Below, one piece after another: positions 44,688 through 54,286 of a DNA stretch of 56,527 nt (position 1 is its first letter; the number at the start of each line of letters is the position of its first letter). Below the pieces are notes generated by a model, which was not told the origin of the DNA, did not search any database, and saw only the letters and a list, made by a program, of their open reading frames with translations. The translations under genes and the position numbers were made by a program. Origin of the DNA: Petrimonas sp. GTDB taxonomy: Bacteria > Bacteroidota > Bacteroidia > Bacteroidales > Dysgonomonadaceae. Where the stretch lies: contig DUNG01000013.1 in assembly GCA_012839475.1 (NCBI GenBank), positions 1 to 56,527 of the forward strand, read 5' to 3'.

Positions 44688-46358
44688 TCACATCACGTTT
44701 CCACTTTCTAATATGATTCCGCTTTCACTCTTTACAGTAACATGCAAGCTTTTATTGGGTGCATTGGTGAACCAATAAACCTCTATCTCACCTATGTTTG
44801 ACTGAGAGACAATGGCACCACCTGTAATATCCCACTTAACTTCCCCTACCGATATCAACCCATGGTTGTCTAAAGTATATAGTGCACTATTCTTACCCGT
44901 TTTATGTTCAACTACCCGGGATTTTGCTTCGGTCAGTCTTTCATATAGGTAGTTTATGGTCGTATCAAGTACTACTCGCGTGTTATCATGGGGGCTATCG
45001 TCAGCATTTAAGTGCAGGTCATGCTTCACGTTGTTGAAAGCATGAAGCTTACAGGGTAAATTCACCTCTTGCATACGCTCTTCAATGGCTGCACTGCCGT
45101 ACATTTTGATAAAATTACTACCTATATTATGAATTAGATCTCCCGTGATACCCTCAAAGGGCATACCTGAGTGAAAGGGCACCACGTCATCATCCGTCCC
45201 GTGAAACAGAAGCATATTCACGTTATCATCATGATCGATCAACTCCAAGTCAGTGACACCTCCCGATAAGCTAACCACCCCTTTTGTTTGGGTATTTAGC
45301 GGGAGAGGTCCCAAATCATCCCTGAATAAATTAGCGCCCGTGGACTTGTAAACCTCATGTTGTTCCATGATAGCAGCTGTCAACGCGGTTATTGCTCCCG
45401 CGCTATGTCCCATATAGAACACCGCTGTAGTGTCAATACCATAAAGATGGGCGTTATTGATCAAGAAGCGTGTGGCACTTCTGTAATCTTGAACGGCACG
45501 GTAAATGGTTCGCTCAATAGAGGAAAGACCGAGTAGCGTAGTTCCTAACCTGTAATTGATGGATGCTACCACGTAACCTCGCCCGGCAAAATCGTTTGCC
45601 AACATGGGTATAGGAGCACTCTGTTTGTCGCCAAACAAAAAGGCACCACCGTGTGCCATCACGATCAAAGGACGTTTAGTCACAACATCGTTTCGTGGGT
45701 GATAAAGGTCCAATTTCAAATCGAGGGGTACTACGTCAGTCTCAAGGATATTGTTTCCAAGTTTTTCGGTTACCAATTTAACATAGTCAGAATTAGAGCC
45801 ATCTTCCGATGAAAGTCCGGTGTAAAACCCTTTCTGGTTATCGTAAACAACATCTTCTTGTATGGCCACTTGACTGTTTGGGAGCGTATGTAAATAGCGT
45901 GGGAAAATGTTTGTATCTATGACAACGTTGTTCCAAGGTGTTTCGATTCTATATAACGGGTACGCCTTATCAGGCAAATTACTCCCCGGGAATGTGACCA
46001 ATAGGTCATCTCCCTTAGCTTTGAATAAAACAATGGTATGGTTGTTTTCAACTGAGACCAAACAGCCCTCATCAAAGGTAACGGCGATCGAGTCGCAAGA
46101 GCTTCCTTTATCTGTAAAACAGTAAGCTGAAAAGGGTGCATTGTCGCTTGACTTGCTCACTTTAAGGTAGAAAACTTCAGGCGGGATGTTTGCGCGATAT
46201 AACCCTTCCAAATCAACGTCTGAAATATCTGTAACACCTGAGATATCTGAAACATCTGAAAGCTCAAGAATTTCTTCTTGGTCCTCACATCCCATTATCA
46301 GGGTCACAAAAACCAACAGTATCGAAAAAACAATATGAAAAGGTATCCTGTGCATCAA
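44688..46358 (-). CDS. Carboxylesterase-like alpha/beta-hydrolase lipoprotein
   Basis: This 556-aa exported lipoprotein has a lipobox LIMGC (Cys24) and an acidic linker with a DVSDISGVTDISDVD repeat (about 34-50). A beta region runs to about 190, and then comes an alpha/beta-hydrolase of the BD-FAE/carboxylesterase type. That domain has HGGAF as oxyanion motif, the nucleophile in GHSAGA, Asp in GTDDDVVP and His in VKHDLH. The C-terminal 75 residues resemble a PKD-like domain (VKWDITGGAIVSQSNIGEI). Convergence with the sialidase gene suggests, without proof, an esterase that removes O-acetyl groups from the same glycans. Confidence 0.85.
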   Translation of the reverse strand: MMHRIPFHIVFSILLVFVTLIMGCEDQEEILELSDVSDISGVTDISDVDLEGLYRANIPPEVFYLKVSKSSDNAPFSAYCFTDKGSSCDSIAVTFDEGCLVSVENNHTIVLFKAKGDDLLVTFPGSNLPDKAYPLYRIETPWNNVVIDTNIFPRYLHTLPNSQVAIQEDVVYDNQKGFYTGLSSEDGSNSDYVKLVTEKLGNNILETDVVPLDLKLDLYHPRNDVVTKRPLIVMAHGGAFLFGDKQSAPIPMLANDFAGRGYVVASINYRLGTTLLGLSSIERTIYRAVQDYRSATRFLINNAHLYGIDTTAVFYMGHSAGAITALTAAIMEQHEVYKSTGANLFRDDLGPLPLNTQTKGVVSLSGGVTDLELIDHDDNVNMLLFHGTDDDVVPFHSGMPFEGITGDLIHNIGSNFIKMYGSAAIEERMQEVNLPCKLHAFNNVKHDLHLNADDSPHDNTRVVLDTTINYLYERLTEAKSRVVEHKTGKNSALYTLDNHGLISVGEVKWDITGGAIVSQSNIGEIEVYWFTNAPNKSLHVTVKSESGIILESGNVM

Positions 46359-46377
46359 TATTTCGGCTTTAAATAAT

Positions 46378-46502
46378 CACTCGCCCGGGAACTCGCAGTA
46401 CTCCTTGATACCCATCAAGACATCTACGCATTCCCGGGCGACGTGAATCCCACCCCGCTCAACGTGTCGTTAAGCTGGGTTTCAACATACGATAAGGCTT
46501 CA
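46378..46502 (+). pseudogene. Decayed fragment of the MBL hydrolase gene
   Basis: About 119 bp (46378-46496) align with 42727-42845 inside the intact MBL gene, with roughly 20 mismatches and one missing base, about 82% identity by eye. The translation keeps VLLDT, YAFPGDV and SLSWVS, but the lost base breaks the frame near the start. The copy lacks the HxHxDH motif and any start. It lies between the esterase gene and the end of the SusCD operon, on the same strand as the intact gene. Confidence 0.85.
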
Positions 46503-46506
46503 TTTC

Positions 46507-47628
46507 TTAATTGCCATAGACATACACTTCAGCTATACTTGTAAATGGCGCTCTATTACTATCCGGCAAATAAAGTTTCAAATAACGCCCTTGAAACGTT
46601 GATGTGGCTTCAATGGTCAATTTATCACCGCTAGTGAACACCCCTTCCCCAATTTCAACCCAGTCAGGCGAATCCGGATCGTCCGTATTGCTAACGAACA
46701 ACTGAACCGTTTTGGCATCAGTGTTGCCTCTCCGGCGATAAATATCAAAATAAGCGATCTTCTTGGGAGATGCCATATCGATAATTGCCCAGTGAGGTAG
46801 AGGAAGATCGGGGCCCCATTGCGAGTGCCAGAACGTACCCAAATTCCCGTCGATCAATGTATGCATGCCCCCTCCATCGCTAGCTTTTTCATCCGAAACT
46901 TGCAAAACCCGCCAATCGCTTCTATCATACATGTAGGTCGCGGGGAAAAGCTCGAGATGTTTTTCCCACTCGGTGTAAAAGGTATCCACCGATTCCTCCT
47001 CGGGAATGTAAAGCGACCTGTGTTCAAATTCGGAGTTGGCCGCCGGTGACGGATCGAGAACGGTTACGTATTCATCGGCCGGCATTCTCACGATGGTGGT
47101 TTCACCATTATTCTGCAGGTAACGAATTTCGTTAAACACCAACCCTTCGGGTGCAGAAAACCACTCTATAGTTCCCTCTTTATCAGTCAAGCCCAAACTT
47201 TTAACACGCCGGTTTGACAACGAGGATTCATAAAACTCCCCGTACGAAGAACCAAAGTCGGTAACGGCCAACGAGCGATGGCCAAAGTTATCGACCGAGT
47301 AGATATTGAACGTGTACGATTTCTCGGGCATGTTCGGAAGAATCACTTGAATACTATCCATCCCCGTGTTGAACGAAACGGGAACGCTTACTGAATCAGC
47401 CCCACTATTCCACAAGATGTTCAATGTCTTAACATTTACGGCGTTGTACATCCAGCCTCTAAACTGAATCCGGTTTTTACCCGCTATAAAGGAGACTGAA
47501 TCCGGTTTGGGTGCGTAGATGATTTCACCTCCCTCAATGAAGTCTTTATGTATGTCCATAAAATCTTCACATGAATATAAAACCGAAACCGATAGAATAA
47601 TCAATAGTAATTTATTTATTGTCTTCAT
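46507..47628 (-). CDS. Surface lipoprotein with DUF4998 and discoidin-like domains
   Basis: This 373-aa lipoprotein has a signal peptide ending at Cys20 (VLYSCEDF). An N-terminal region of about 30-220 looks like DUF4998, with two fibronectin-like parts. A C-terminal F5/8 type C (discoidin-like) domain spans about 240-373, with GGGMHTLIDGNLGTFWHSQW and the ending YLKLYLPDSNRAPFTSIAEVYVYG. Such proteins are usually surface glycan-binding partners of SusCD. It is the last gene of the SusC-SusD operon, 17 bp after its neighbour. Confidence 0.85.
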   Translation of the reverse strand: MKTINKLLLIILSVSVLYSCEDFMDIHKDFIEGGEIIYAPKPDSVSFIAGKNRIQFRGWMYNAVNVKTLNILWNSGADSVSVPVSFNTGMDSIQVILPNMPEKSYTFNIYSVDNFGHRSLAVTDFGSSYGEFYESSLSNRRVKSLGLTDKEGTIEWFSAPEGLVFNEIRYLQNNGETTIVRMPADEYVTVLDPSPAANSEFEHRSLYIPEEESVDTFYTEWEKHLELFPATYMYDRSDWRVLQVSDEKASDGGGMHTLIDGNLGTFWHSQWGPDLPLPHWAIIDMASPKKIAYFDIYRRRGNTDAKTVQLFVSNTDDPDSPDWVEIGEGVFTSGDKLTIEATSTFQGRYLKLYLPDSNRAPFTSIAEVYVYGN

Positions 47629-47645
47629 AACTTCACACGATTATT

Positions 47646-48824
47646 TTATTGTAGTACCTCTCCGTAAACGTCCACATCCGCGGGGTGAGTGAAGGTAGTT
47701 CCCCCCCATGTACTCGTAACCACGAAACGCAGGTAGCGCAATGGCTCTTGCGTTAGCTCAAACACAAATTCGTGACCAACCTCAGCCGACGCCATATCTT
47801 CATCGGTCACCGTGCCCACGGGTAAATCGGATGGCTTAATAATTTCACAGTCCATGATTTTGGTCCATTCACTCCAATCCCCACTTTGCGAGGGCCTGTC
47901 CACTTTACCATATATGGTGAACTTTTTAGGGTTGCCCCAATTGTAATACTGGCTGCTAAAAAAGCGTTGAAACATTACCACCCGGCTTAATTTAGCAACC
48001 ACCCCTAAATCGATCGTGAAGGGCGCGGGAAGTGATGAGTTGGGTGAGTGCCCAAACGTACTGTGGTCGTCATCAATTATATAACTATCCATACCTTCCC
48101 AGTTGGTGAAGTTCTGGTCATTCCCCAATTTCATGATATTCATTTTAGACTTATCAAGTTTCTCCTCGTACATGGGGATGATGGTTCCTTCCTCAGGAAA
48201 AATCGTATCGGACTTGTTATCCCAATGATCCCTTATAATCGTGGCAAAAACACGAGGCTCGGGTTCATAGCCCCTCAAGCTCTGTCGTGCGGTATCCGCT
48301 TCGGAGGTCACGATCCTCATCGTTTGCAAATTACCCAGTGAATCTTGAGCCAGGAACTCAAAGGTAAGGGGAGCCTTTAATTCATTGACCCAGTTGAATT
48401 GAGCCCCACCAAAATCACTGATTATGTTGACCGTTTTTACCACTTTACTTAAGGGCGACTCCAACGGCTGGATCGTTACTACCACAGGATTGGATAGCTC
48501 TTGAGCCCGATTATAGGTGAACAGTTCCACCTTATGTTCCTGCGTATCGTTGTATCCCAATATCTCTAGCTTGTTCTCGTAAAACGAGGAAGAAGCTTCA
48601 TACGTTGCACCCGTGGTGATCTGGTAAACTCCTTTCACGCCCAATATATCTTCCACGTTGGGTATCTTGTACGATATAATGGCACCACCGGGGATGTTTT
48701 CAACCTGTATATCCGTAACTGGAGCAGGTTTACCTAAACTGCCAGTTATTGGCTCTAGCTTTTTTTCATCACAAGAGATCGCGATGAAGAGGAAAAGCAT
48801 TAAATAGACAATGTATTTTCTCAT
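47646..48824 (-). CDS. Surface lipoprotein of the DUF4959/DUF5126/DUF5000 type
   Basis: This 392-aa lipoprotein has a lipobox AISC (Cys18). Its three-domain layout matches proteins annotated DUF4959 (about 25-120, PVTDIQVENIPGGAIISYKIP), DUF5126 (about 125-225) and DUF5000 (about 235-392). The last domain is discoidin-like (STFGHSPNSSLPAPFTIDLG, ending VDVYGEV). It is probably a glycan-binding surface protein. It lies third in the operon, 19 bp after susD. Confidence 0.87.
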   Translation of the reverse strand: MRKYIVYLMLFLFIAISCDEKKLEPITGSLGKPAPVTDIQVENIPGGAIISYKIPNVEDILGVKGVYQITTGATYEASSSFYENKLEILGYNDTQEHKVELFTYNRAQELSNPVVVTIQPLESPLSKVVKTVNIISDFGGAQFNWVNELKAPLTFEFLAQDSLGNLQTMRIVTSEADTARQSLRGYEPEPRVFATIIRDHWDNKSDTIFPEEGTIIPMYEEKLDKSKMNIMKLGNDQNFTNWEGMDSYIIDDDHSTFGHSPNSSLPAPFTIDLGVVAKLSRVVMFQRFFSSQYYNWGNPKKFTIYGKVDRPSQSGDWSEWTKIMDCEIIKPSDLPVGTVTDEDMASAEVGHEFVFELTQEPLRYLRFVVTSTWGGTTFTHPADVDVYGEVLQ

Positions 48825-48843
48825 AATTCCATCTTGTTTTAAA

Positions 48844-50763
48844 TTACCACCCCGGATTTTGTATTAACTGGGGGTTTCTAGTTAAGTCGAGCTCTGGAAT
48901 GGGAGCGAAGTAATCCCTATAGGTGAATTTCTGAATGTACAGGGTGGTTACCGTGTAGTAATCTTCCAGTTCCGACGCGTTGACATTCCACCCCTGGATC
49001 AACCTGTTCTGCTCCTTCAAAGCGGTTTTCCACCTGTGACTATCCCAGTAATAAGCGCCTTCACAAGCGAACTCAATTTTTCTTTCCTGTTGAATAATAT
49101 CCCTCATCCCGGCTTTGGTCTTGGGCTTTTCTGGCTGGTTGGAATAATTCTCCCAACTTTCCAGTACCCCCTTTAAGCCAGCGCGTTCACGAACCATATC
49201 CACGTACTTGTACACTTCCGTATCGGGTGCGTCTTTAGATTCATTTAAAGCCTCGGCGCACCACAGCAACAAATCGGCGTAGCGCATGTCGGGGAAGGGG
49301 AAGGTTTCGGTGGTCACGCTATTAGGATCCCTGAACATGGTGTTAATGGAGACCAATTTTTTGGGCCAATAGCCGGTAGCATTGTAATCACCCGGGTTGA
49401 AGACGGATGAAAACTCCCCAAACCGGTTCCTTGGATAGAGCGCTTGGGAATCGTCATCCGGGAAATTCCTGTAAGAGTTGCCGTACCACTTGCCGCGGTC
49501 GAACCCTAACGTGGCGTAAAACCTCGGCTCCCGATAGAAATTGAGGACAGCCGTCTTTTCACCCTCCTGGATGTAGTACTTGTGATCCTCATCGCCGGTT
49601 TTTATATTATACCTTGTCGAGTAAGGATAGGAGATATCCTCATCAATGGGTACACCTTTATTGGAGTAGAAAACTTCTACAGTGCTCAAGGGGACACTCA
49701 TCCTGCCCGAAGAAGAGGAGGAGGTTCCTTGTTCAAACCTTGGAAGGCATGGACTCTGTAACCCCCAGTTCACCGGATACGAAGAGTTCCCCCACACGAT
49801 CTCCTTGTTCCACCTTTCACTCACGGCACTTCGTAACGTGTTGACCAGCAACGTGGTATCCGACTGAGTCTTGGTGGGAACAAAATCTGTAGTTTGATAC
49901 AGGCGAATCCCTGCTTGGGTGCACACGTCAATCGCCTCCTTACACGCTTCGGCGGCATCAGCCCATCGTTGCGCGTTGTAGGTTTGATTGAAGAATGGCT
50001 CGCCTTCATGGTTCAGGAAGCTGTTATAATCCGTGTTGCCATTAAAGAGGGGACTCGCCCAGTAAACCAACACTTTTGCTTTAAGCATATGCGCGGCAGA
50101 ATGGGTGAACCTCCCCAGCTCGGTTGTCCTGTTCTCGATAACCATCGGAAGGGCTTTACTCGAAATAACTTCATCAAGTAACTCCAACACGTATGCGTAA
50201 CAATCGTCTATTTTCTCCCGGTATACACGAACCCCTTCGGTCGACTCGTTGATCGGGGTATTCTCCTTCAAGGGAGCAATCGGGCCGTAGTAGGTAATGA
50301 GGTAAAAATGCAAATAGGCTTTTATAAGCGTTACTTCAGCTTTCATCCGATCTTTTTCATACTTGTTCAGGTCCTGAACCCGATCAACGTTCTCCAAAAA
50401 AGTATTGCACTCACGTATCCCCGCGTAAAGGGAACGAATATAGGTACCGGTACCTCCCCAGTAATTGATCAGTGCGGATGTAGGACTATCCTCACCCAAT
50501 CCAAACCGCATACCTCCGCTACCCCTTCCTTCTTTGTTGAACACCATCTCGAGCGCTCCAAAGATGGCGGGGTTTTCATTCCATCCCGCGGATTTCGGCA
50601 TCCCCCAGTAGCAGGTCGCCAAGTACTTCTCTGTTGTATACCTGTCAGAGAAAGCGTTATCGATGGTTGCGACGTTATCAGGCACCACATCTAAAAATTC
50701 ACAAGAAAATAAAGATAGTGCCAGCAACCCGCAGATTATATATTTGTACATAAACTTCGTCAT
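48844..50763 (-). CDS. susD: SusD/RagB-family nutrient-binding lipoprotein
   Basis: This 639-aa outer-membrane lipoprotein caps its SusC partner and captures ligand. The lipobox is LFSC (Cys21), followed by EFLDVVPDN. TPR-like helices at about 100-330 (YEKDRMKAEVTLIKAYLHFYLITYYG) and the typical C-terminal RNPQLIQNPGW are present. It starts 13 bp after susC. Met5 is an alternative start. It is longer than the usual 500-600 aa, with insertions in the C-terminal ligand-binding half, so the substrate may be large or complex. Confidence 0.95.
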   Translation of the reverse strand: MTKFMYKYIICGLLALSLFSCEFLDVVPDNVATIDNAFSDRYTTEKYLATCYWGMPKSAGWNENPAIFGALEMVFNKEGRGSGGMRFGLGEDSPTSALINYWGGTGTYIRSLYAGIRECNTFLENVDRVQDLNKYEKDRMKAEVTLIKAYLHFYLITYYGPIAPLKENTPINESTEGVRVYREKIDDCYAYVLELLDEVISSKALPMVIENRTTELGRFTHSAAHMLKAKVLVYWASPLFNGNTDYNSFLNHEGEPFFNQTYNAQRWADAAEACKEAIDVCTQAGIRLYQTTDFVPTKTQSDTTLLVNTLRSAVSERWNKEIVWGNSSYPVNWGLQSPCLPRFEQGTSSSSSGRMSVPLSTVEVFYSNKGVPIDEDISYPYSTRYNIKTGDEDHKYYIQEGEKTAVLNFYREPRFYATLGFDRGKWYGNSYRNFPDDDSQALYPRNRFGEFSSVFNPGDYNATGYWPKKLVSINTMFRDPNSVTTETFPFPDMRYADLLLWCAEALNESKDAPDTEVYKYVDMVRERAGLKGVLESWENYSNQPEKPKTKAGMRDIIQQERKIEFACEGAYYWDSHRWKTALKEQNRLIQGWNVNASELEDYYTVTTLYIQKFTYRDYFAPIPELDLTRNPQLIQNPGW

Positions 50764-50776
50764 ACCTCTATATTAT

Positions 50777-53700
50777 TTAAAATCCCACATTTATCCCCAC
50801 ATTAATCACGCGCTGAATGGGATACCCCAGACCGTTACCGGCCATTTCAGGATCCCAAAGCTTGAACCTACTCCATGCAAACAGGTTGGTCCCGCTCACG
50901 TAAAACCTCATGGCAGACATTTTTAGCTTTTTGGACAGGTTGTCTGGAACCGTATACCCAAGCTCAACCGATTTCAAACGCAAGAACGATGCATCCTGCA
51001 TAAACCATGTGCTGGTTTGATTGTTGTTCTCAATCTGGTAGTTAGCCAAACGGGGCCACAACGCGTACGGGTCTCTGTTCGACTCAGACCAATAACTATC
51101 CGCGTAGGCTTTAAGGATGGCATTTTGCCCTAAGCGCCCATCGCCACCATCGGAATCAAGGAAAGGCGTCGTGTTAAACAGGTCTATCCAGAAGGATTGC
51201 CTAGCCGATCCTTGGAAGAAGAAGGAAGCATCTATGCCTTTATACCCTACCGTTAACCCGAAACCGTAGTTAATTTCCGGAACCGTCGGGAAACCGATGG
51301 GAACTTTATCCAGCTCCGATATCTTGCCATCGTTATTGATGTCCCTGTACTTGATATCTCCTGCCATATAATTACCAAACTGCAAGGGGGAGTTTTCAAC
51401 TTCCTGATCATCAATAAACAAACGCTCAGCGATATATCCCCAATTTTGAGCGAGCGACTGACCTACCCTGGAACGCCAAGGAGTATCGCTATAGTCCGGC
51501 TCTTCCCACTTCGTTGCCTTACTGGTGGCATAGGTAAAGGTACCCCTACCCGTAAACCAAAGGTCGTTATTCAAGATCTTCTCGTAGTTCAACTCGATAT
51601 CGATTCCTTGTCCCTCAGCTTCACCCAAGTTGGCCTTTACCGCGGGAATCACACCCATGGTGTTGGGAATCACACGATTGAGCAGAATATTTTTCCTGAT
51701 CTCCTTGAACAAATCCACGTTGGCGGATAGGCCTACAACGGTTGACATTTCAAACCCAAGGTTTGTCTTGTACGCGGTTTCCCATCCGATCCTATCGTTC
51801 GCGTAACGCACCATCTCGATCCCGCCCGGGTTATAGAACAGTTGGTTTCCCCAGTTTACATTTCTACTGGCATACATATTCACTTCGGAGAGATAATAGA
51901 AACGGTCCCTCCAGTCGCCAATGGCATCATTACCAACAAGTCCGTACGTTCCCTTCAACTTGAGTTGCGTAATCACATCCCGCAAAGGTTCAAAGAATGC
52001 TTCATTCGACAACATCCATGCCGCACCAACGGAGGGGAAGAAACCCCATCGGTTGTTTTTGGAGAACCTCTCGGAACCATTGTACCCGAAGTTGAACTCC
52101 GCGAAATACCTAACATCGTAGTTGTAGGCTAAACGACCTGCTAACCCGATGTTCCTGGCCGGTAACGAGAGTTGCAAGTTATCGGCGACACCCACCTTGT
52201 AATCGCGCATCGTGTAAACGAGCAGCGCGTTCAAGCTATGGATATTGTCAAAAACGCGGTTGTATTCGGCAGCGGATTCAATGTAAAACGTGGTGTTTAT
52301 ATACCGGTCCCTAGGGGTATAGTCTATAAACTCCGTACCTTCATTGGGATTCAGGCGCTGCAACTTGTAACTGTTTTTCAACAGATCGTAGGAGGCGATA
52401 CTGTAATAAAACGGGTTATATTGCCTTGTTACGTTATATTCCGAGTAACGATTGAAGTTGAAAAGCGCCCGCGCCGTCAACCCCTCTAAAATGGCATCCA
52501 GGTTTTGCTTTAACTCGAAAGATACGATCATGGTGTTTTTCCCATAGTCCCTGTAACCCCTTAACGACTCGGCGTAAGGGTTAATATATTGGGCACTTCC
52601 GAAGTTACCAAACAGGATATGCTTCGCGTAGCTAAACTCCTCGTCTGGCTCGTAGTAGGGCTTGAACAACACGGGGTTTGCCTGTATCACCTTTTTGTAC
52701 ATTCCCGTACCCCCGTCTAGCGGCCCCGTGTATTCATCGAAGGTCGCGCTTAACCGGGCTATCAACTCGGTGCTTTCAGTCAAATTGATGTTCACGTTAG
52801 ACCTGAAGTTATACTTCATCAGGTTGATATTCGAATTGAAGTTATTTTTCTTATCGATCTTCAAGTTACCCCTATCCCTGGTGATATTGGCTGCAACGTA
52901 GTAGCGAGCCACTTTTCCACCACCACTTACGCTTAAATTGGCCCTTTGGTTGCTAATGACATCATTAAACATCGCGTTGTACCAATCGGTAGCGGGAAAA
53001 ATATCCGGGTACAAACCCCGTTCGGTCATAACGATTTTTTCTTCGGAGTACAACAACAGACCCAGCGGATCCCTTGTCTTTACCGCTTCATTATGCATTC
53101 TCATGAAAGTTACGGGATCTGCGATCTCCACCTTCCGGGTGGCAGACGAGAAGGAGTTTTCAATACGGGCGTTCAATCTCGCCTTACCCTCTCTCCCCTC
53201 TTTCGTGGTCACCAAGATAACGCCATTCGCACCCCTGGCACCGTAAAGAGCCGTCGCGGTAGCATCTTTCATAATAGAGAAACTGGCGATATCATCCGTG
53301 TTTAACCTGGCTAAATCATCGGCACCTAACTCAATCCCATCAATTAGAATGAGCGGATCCTTTTTGGCTTCCGCCCCAAACGTGGTAATACCCCGGATAA
53401 AGAAGTTCGCGTTATCTTGCCCGGGCTCTCCTGTGGTTTGGAACGATATTAACCCCGCAACCCTACCAGCAAAAGCCGTGGTTAAGTTACTACTTGGAAC
53501 CTGCAACTCGCCCGGCTTCACCGTGGATATAGAGGCTAAAACGCTCTCTTTCCTTTGCCTTGCAAACGCGACCACTTCCACTTGGTCAAGTTCGTCCGAT
53601 TGAAATTCCATGACAAAATCGAGCGTGCTCTCACCGCTATACACCTGCTCGATAGACTCCATTCCAATAAATGAAACGACTAAGGTACTACCAACGGGGC

Positions 53701-53944
53701 ATTCGGGGAATTCATAAATCCCATCCACGTCAGCAATAACCCCTCTCGTGCTACCCTTCAACTGAACGGTTGCGCCAGGTAAAGGATCACCTCCAGTATC
53801 CGTGATTTTACCCTTTACTGATGCGACGCGATTTTGTTCTATTTCAAAAACTCCAGCGTCAGCATACCCATTAAAAACAAAGCAACAAATTACCAATAAC
53901 AGAGCAAATTTTGCTCCTTGATAATTGTTGCGCTTACATTTCAT
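50777..53944 (-). CDS. susC: SusC/RagA-family TonB-dependent outer-membrane transporter
   Basis: This transporter of about 1055 aa takes oligosaccharides or peptides across the outer membrane with TonB energy. A signal peptide (FALLLVICCFVFNGYADA) precedes a carboxypeptidase-regulatory-like domain (VKGKITDTGGDPLPGATVQLKG). The plug has LQVPSSNLTTAFAGRVAGLISFQTTGEPG and the SusC-typical PLILIDGIE and DATATALYGARGANGVILVTTK. A 22-strand barrel ends in VGINVGF. I chose the ATG at 53944; 53959 is also possible. It is first of a four-gene operon with no local regulator gene beside it. Confidence 0.95.
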   Translation of the reverse strand: MKCKRNNYQGAKFALLLVICCFVFNGYADAGVFEIEQNRVASVKGKITDTGGDPLPGATVQLKGSTRGVIADVDGIYEFPECPVGSTLVVSFIGMESIEQVYSGESTLDFVMEFQSDELDQVEVVAFARQRKESVLASISTVKPGELQVPSSNLTTAFAGRVAGLISFQTTGEPGQDNANFFIRGITTFGAEAKKDPLILIDGIELGADDLARLNTDDIASFSIMKDATATALYGARGANGVILVTTKEGREGKARLNARIENSFSSATRKVEIADPVTFMRMHNEAVKTRDPLGLLLYSEEKIVMTERGLYPDIFPATDWYNAMFNDVISNQRANLSVSGGGKVARYYVAANITRDRGNLKIDKKNNFNSNINLMKYNFRSNVNINLTESTELIARLSATFDEYTGPLDGGTGMYKKVIQANPVLFKPYYEPDEEFSYAKHILFGNFGSAQYINPYAESLRGYRDYGKNTMIVSFELKQNLDAILEGLTARALFNFNRYSEYNVTRQYNPFYYSIASYDLLKNSYKLQRLNPNEGTEFIDYTPRDRYINTTFYIESAAEYNRVFDNIHSLNALLVYTMRDYKVGVADNLQLSLPARNIGLAGRLAYNYDVRYFAEFNFGYNGSERFSKNNRWGFFPSVGAAWMLSNEAFFEPLRDVITQLKLKGTYGLVGNDAIGDWRDRFYYLSEVNMYASRNVNWGNQLFYNPGGIEMVRYANDRIGWETAYKTNLGFEMSTVVGLSANVDLFKEIRKNILLNRVIPNTMGVIPAVKANLGEAEGQGIDIELNYEKILNNDLWFTGRGTFTYATSKATKWEEPDYSDTPWRSRVGQSLAQNWGYIAERLFIDDQEVENSPLQFGNYMAGDIKYRDINNDGKISELDKVPIGFPTVPEINYGFGLTVGYKGIDASFFFQGSARQSFWIDLFNTTPFLDSDGGDGRLGQNAILKAYADSYWSESNRDPYALWPRLANYQIENNNQTSTWFMQDASFLRLKSVELGYTVPDNLSKKLKMSAMRFYVSGTNLFAWSRFKLWDPEMAGNGLGYPIQRVINVGINVGF

Positions 53945-54104
53945 GTCTCTCTCTTTCATAATGACAACTTTAATTTCATAAGCGACTTGAATAGTTTTGG
54001 TTAAATACACCAATGAATCACATGAGTAACTAAAAAAATTAACTAAAAAACATTACTAAAAACCCATCTTTCATCCATTTTTAATATTTTATGACATCAG
54101 GTCG

Positions 54105-54136
54105 CAAAGGTAAACATATTCTCTTAAAAAAAGAAA
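54105..54136 (-). promoter_or_regulatory. Promoter of the SusCD operon
   Basis: On the minus strand TTTC (54133-54136), a 20-bp spacer and TACCTTTG (54105-54112) give a near-consensus promoter, with a leader of about 155 nt before susC. Apart from this promoter and the divergent one at 54165-54196, I see nothing in the 342-bp gap between susC and the S9 hydrolase gene. Confidence 0.6.
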
Positions 54137-54164
54137 CAGTTGATATAAAAGATCCTAAATTATG

Positions 54165-54196
54165 TTTGTAAAAAGCCGCTTTTTCAACTACTTTTG
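54165..54196 (+). promoter_or_regulatory. Promoter of the S9 hydrolase gene
   Basis: TTTG (54165-54168), a 20-bp spacer and TACTTTTG (54189-54196) match the consensus fully. The two divergent promoters are only 28 bp apart, so a shared regulator could act on both. Confidence 0.7.
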
Positions 54197-54286
54197 TGGT
54201 ACAAGAGCTTGACAAGTGGTACCCGGTAAAAACATCCATTATTATATAATATATTAAGGCCTAAACAGGTTTAAAACAGCAAACAG

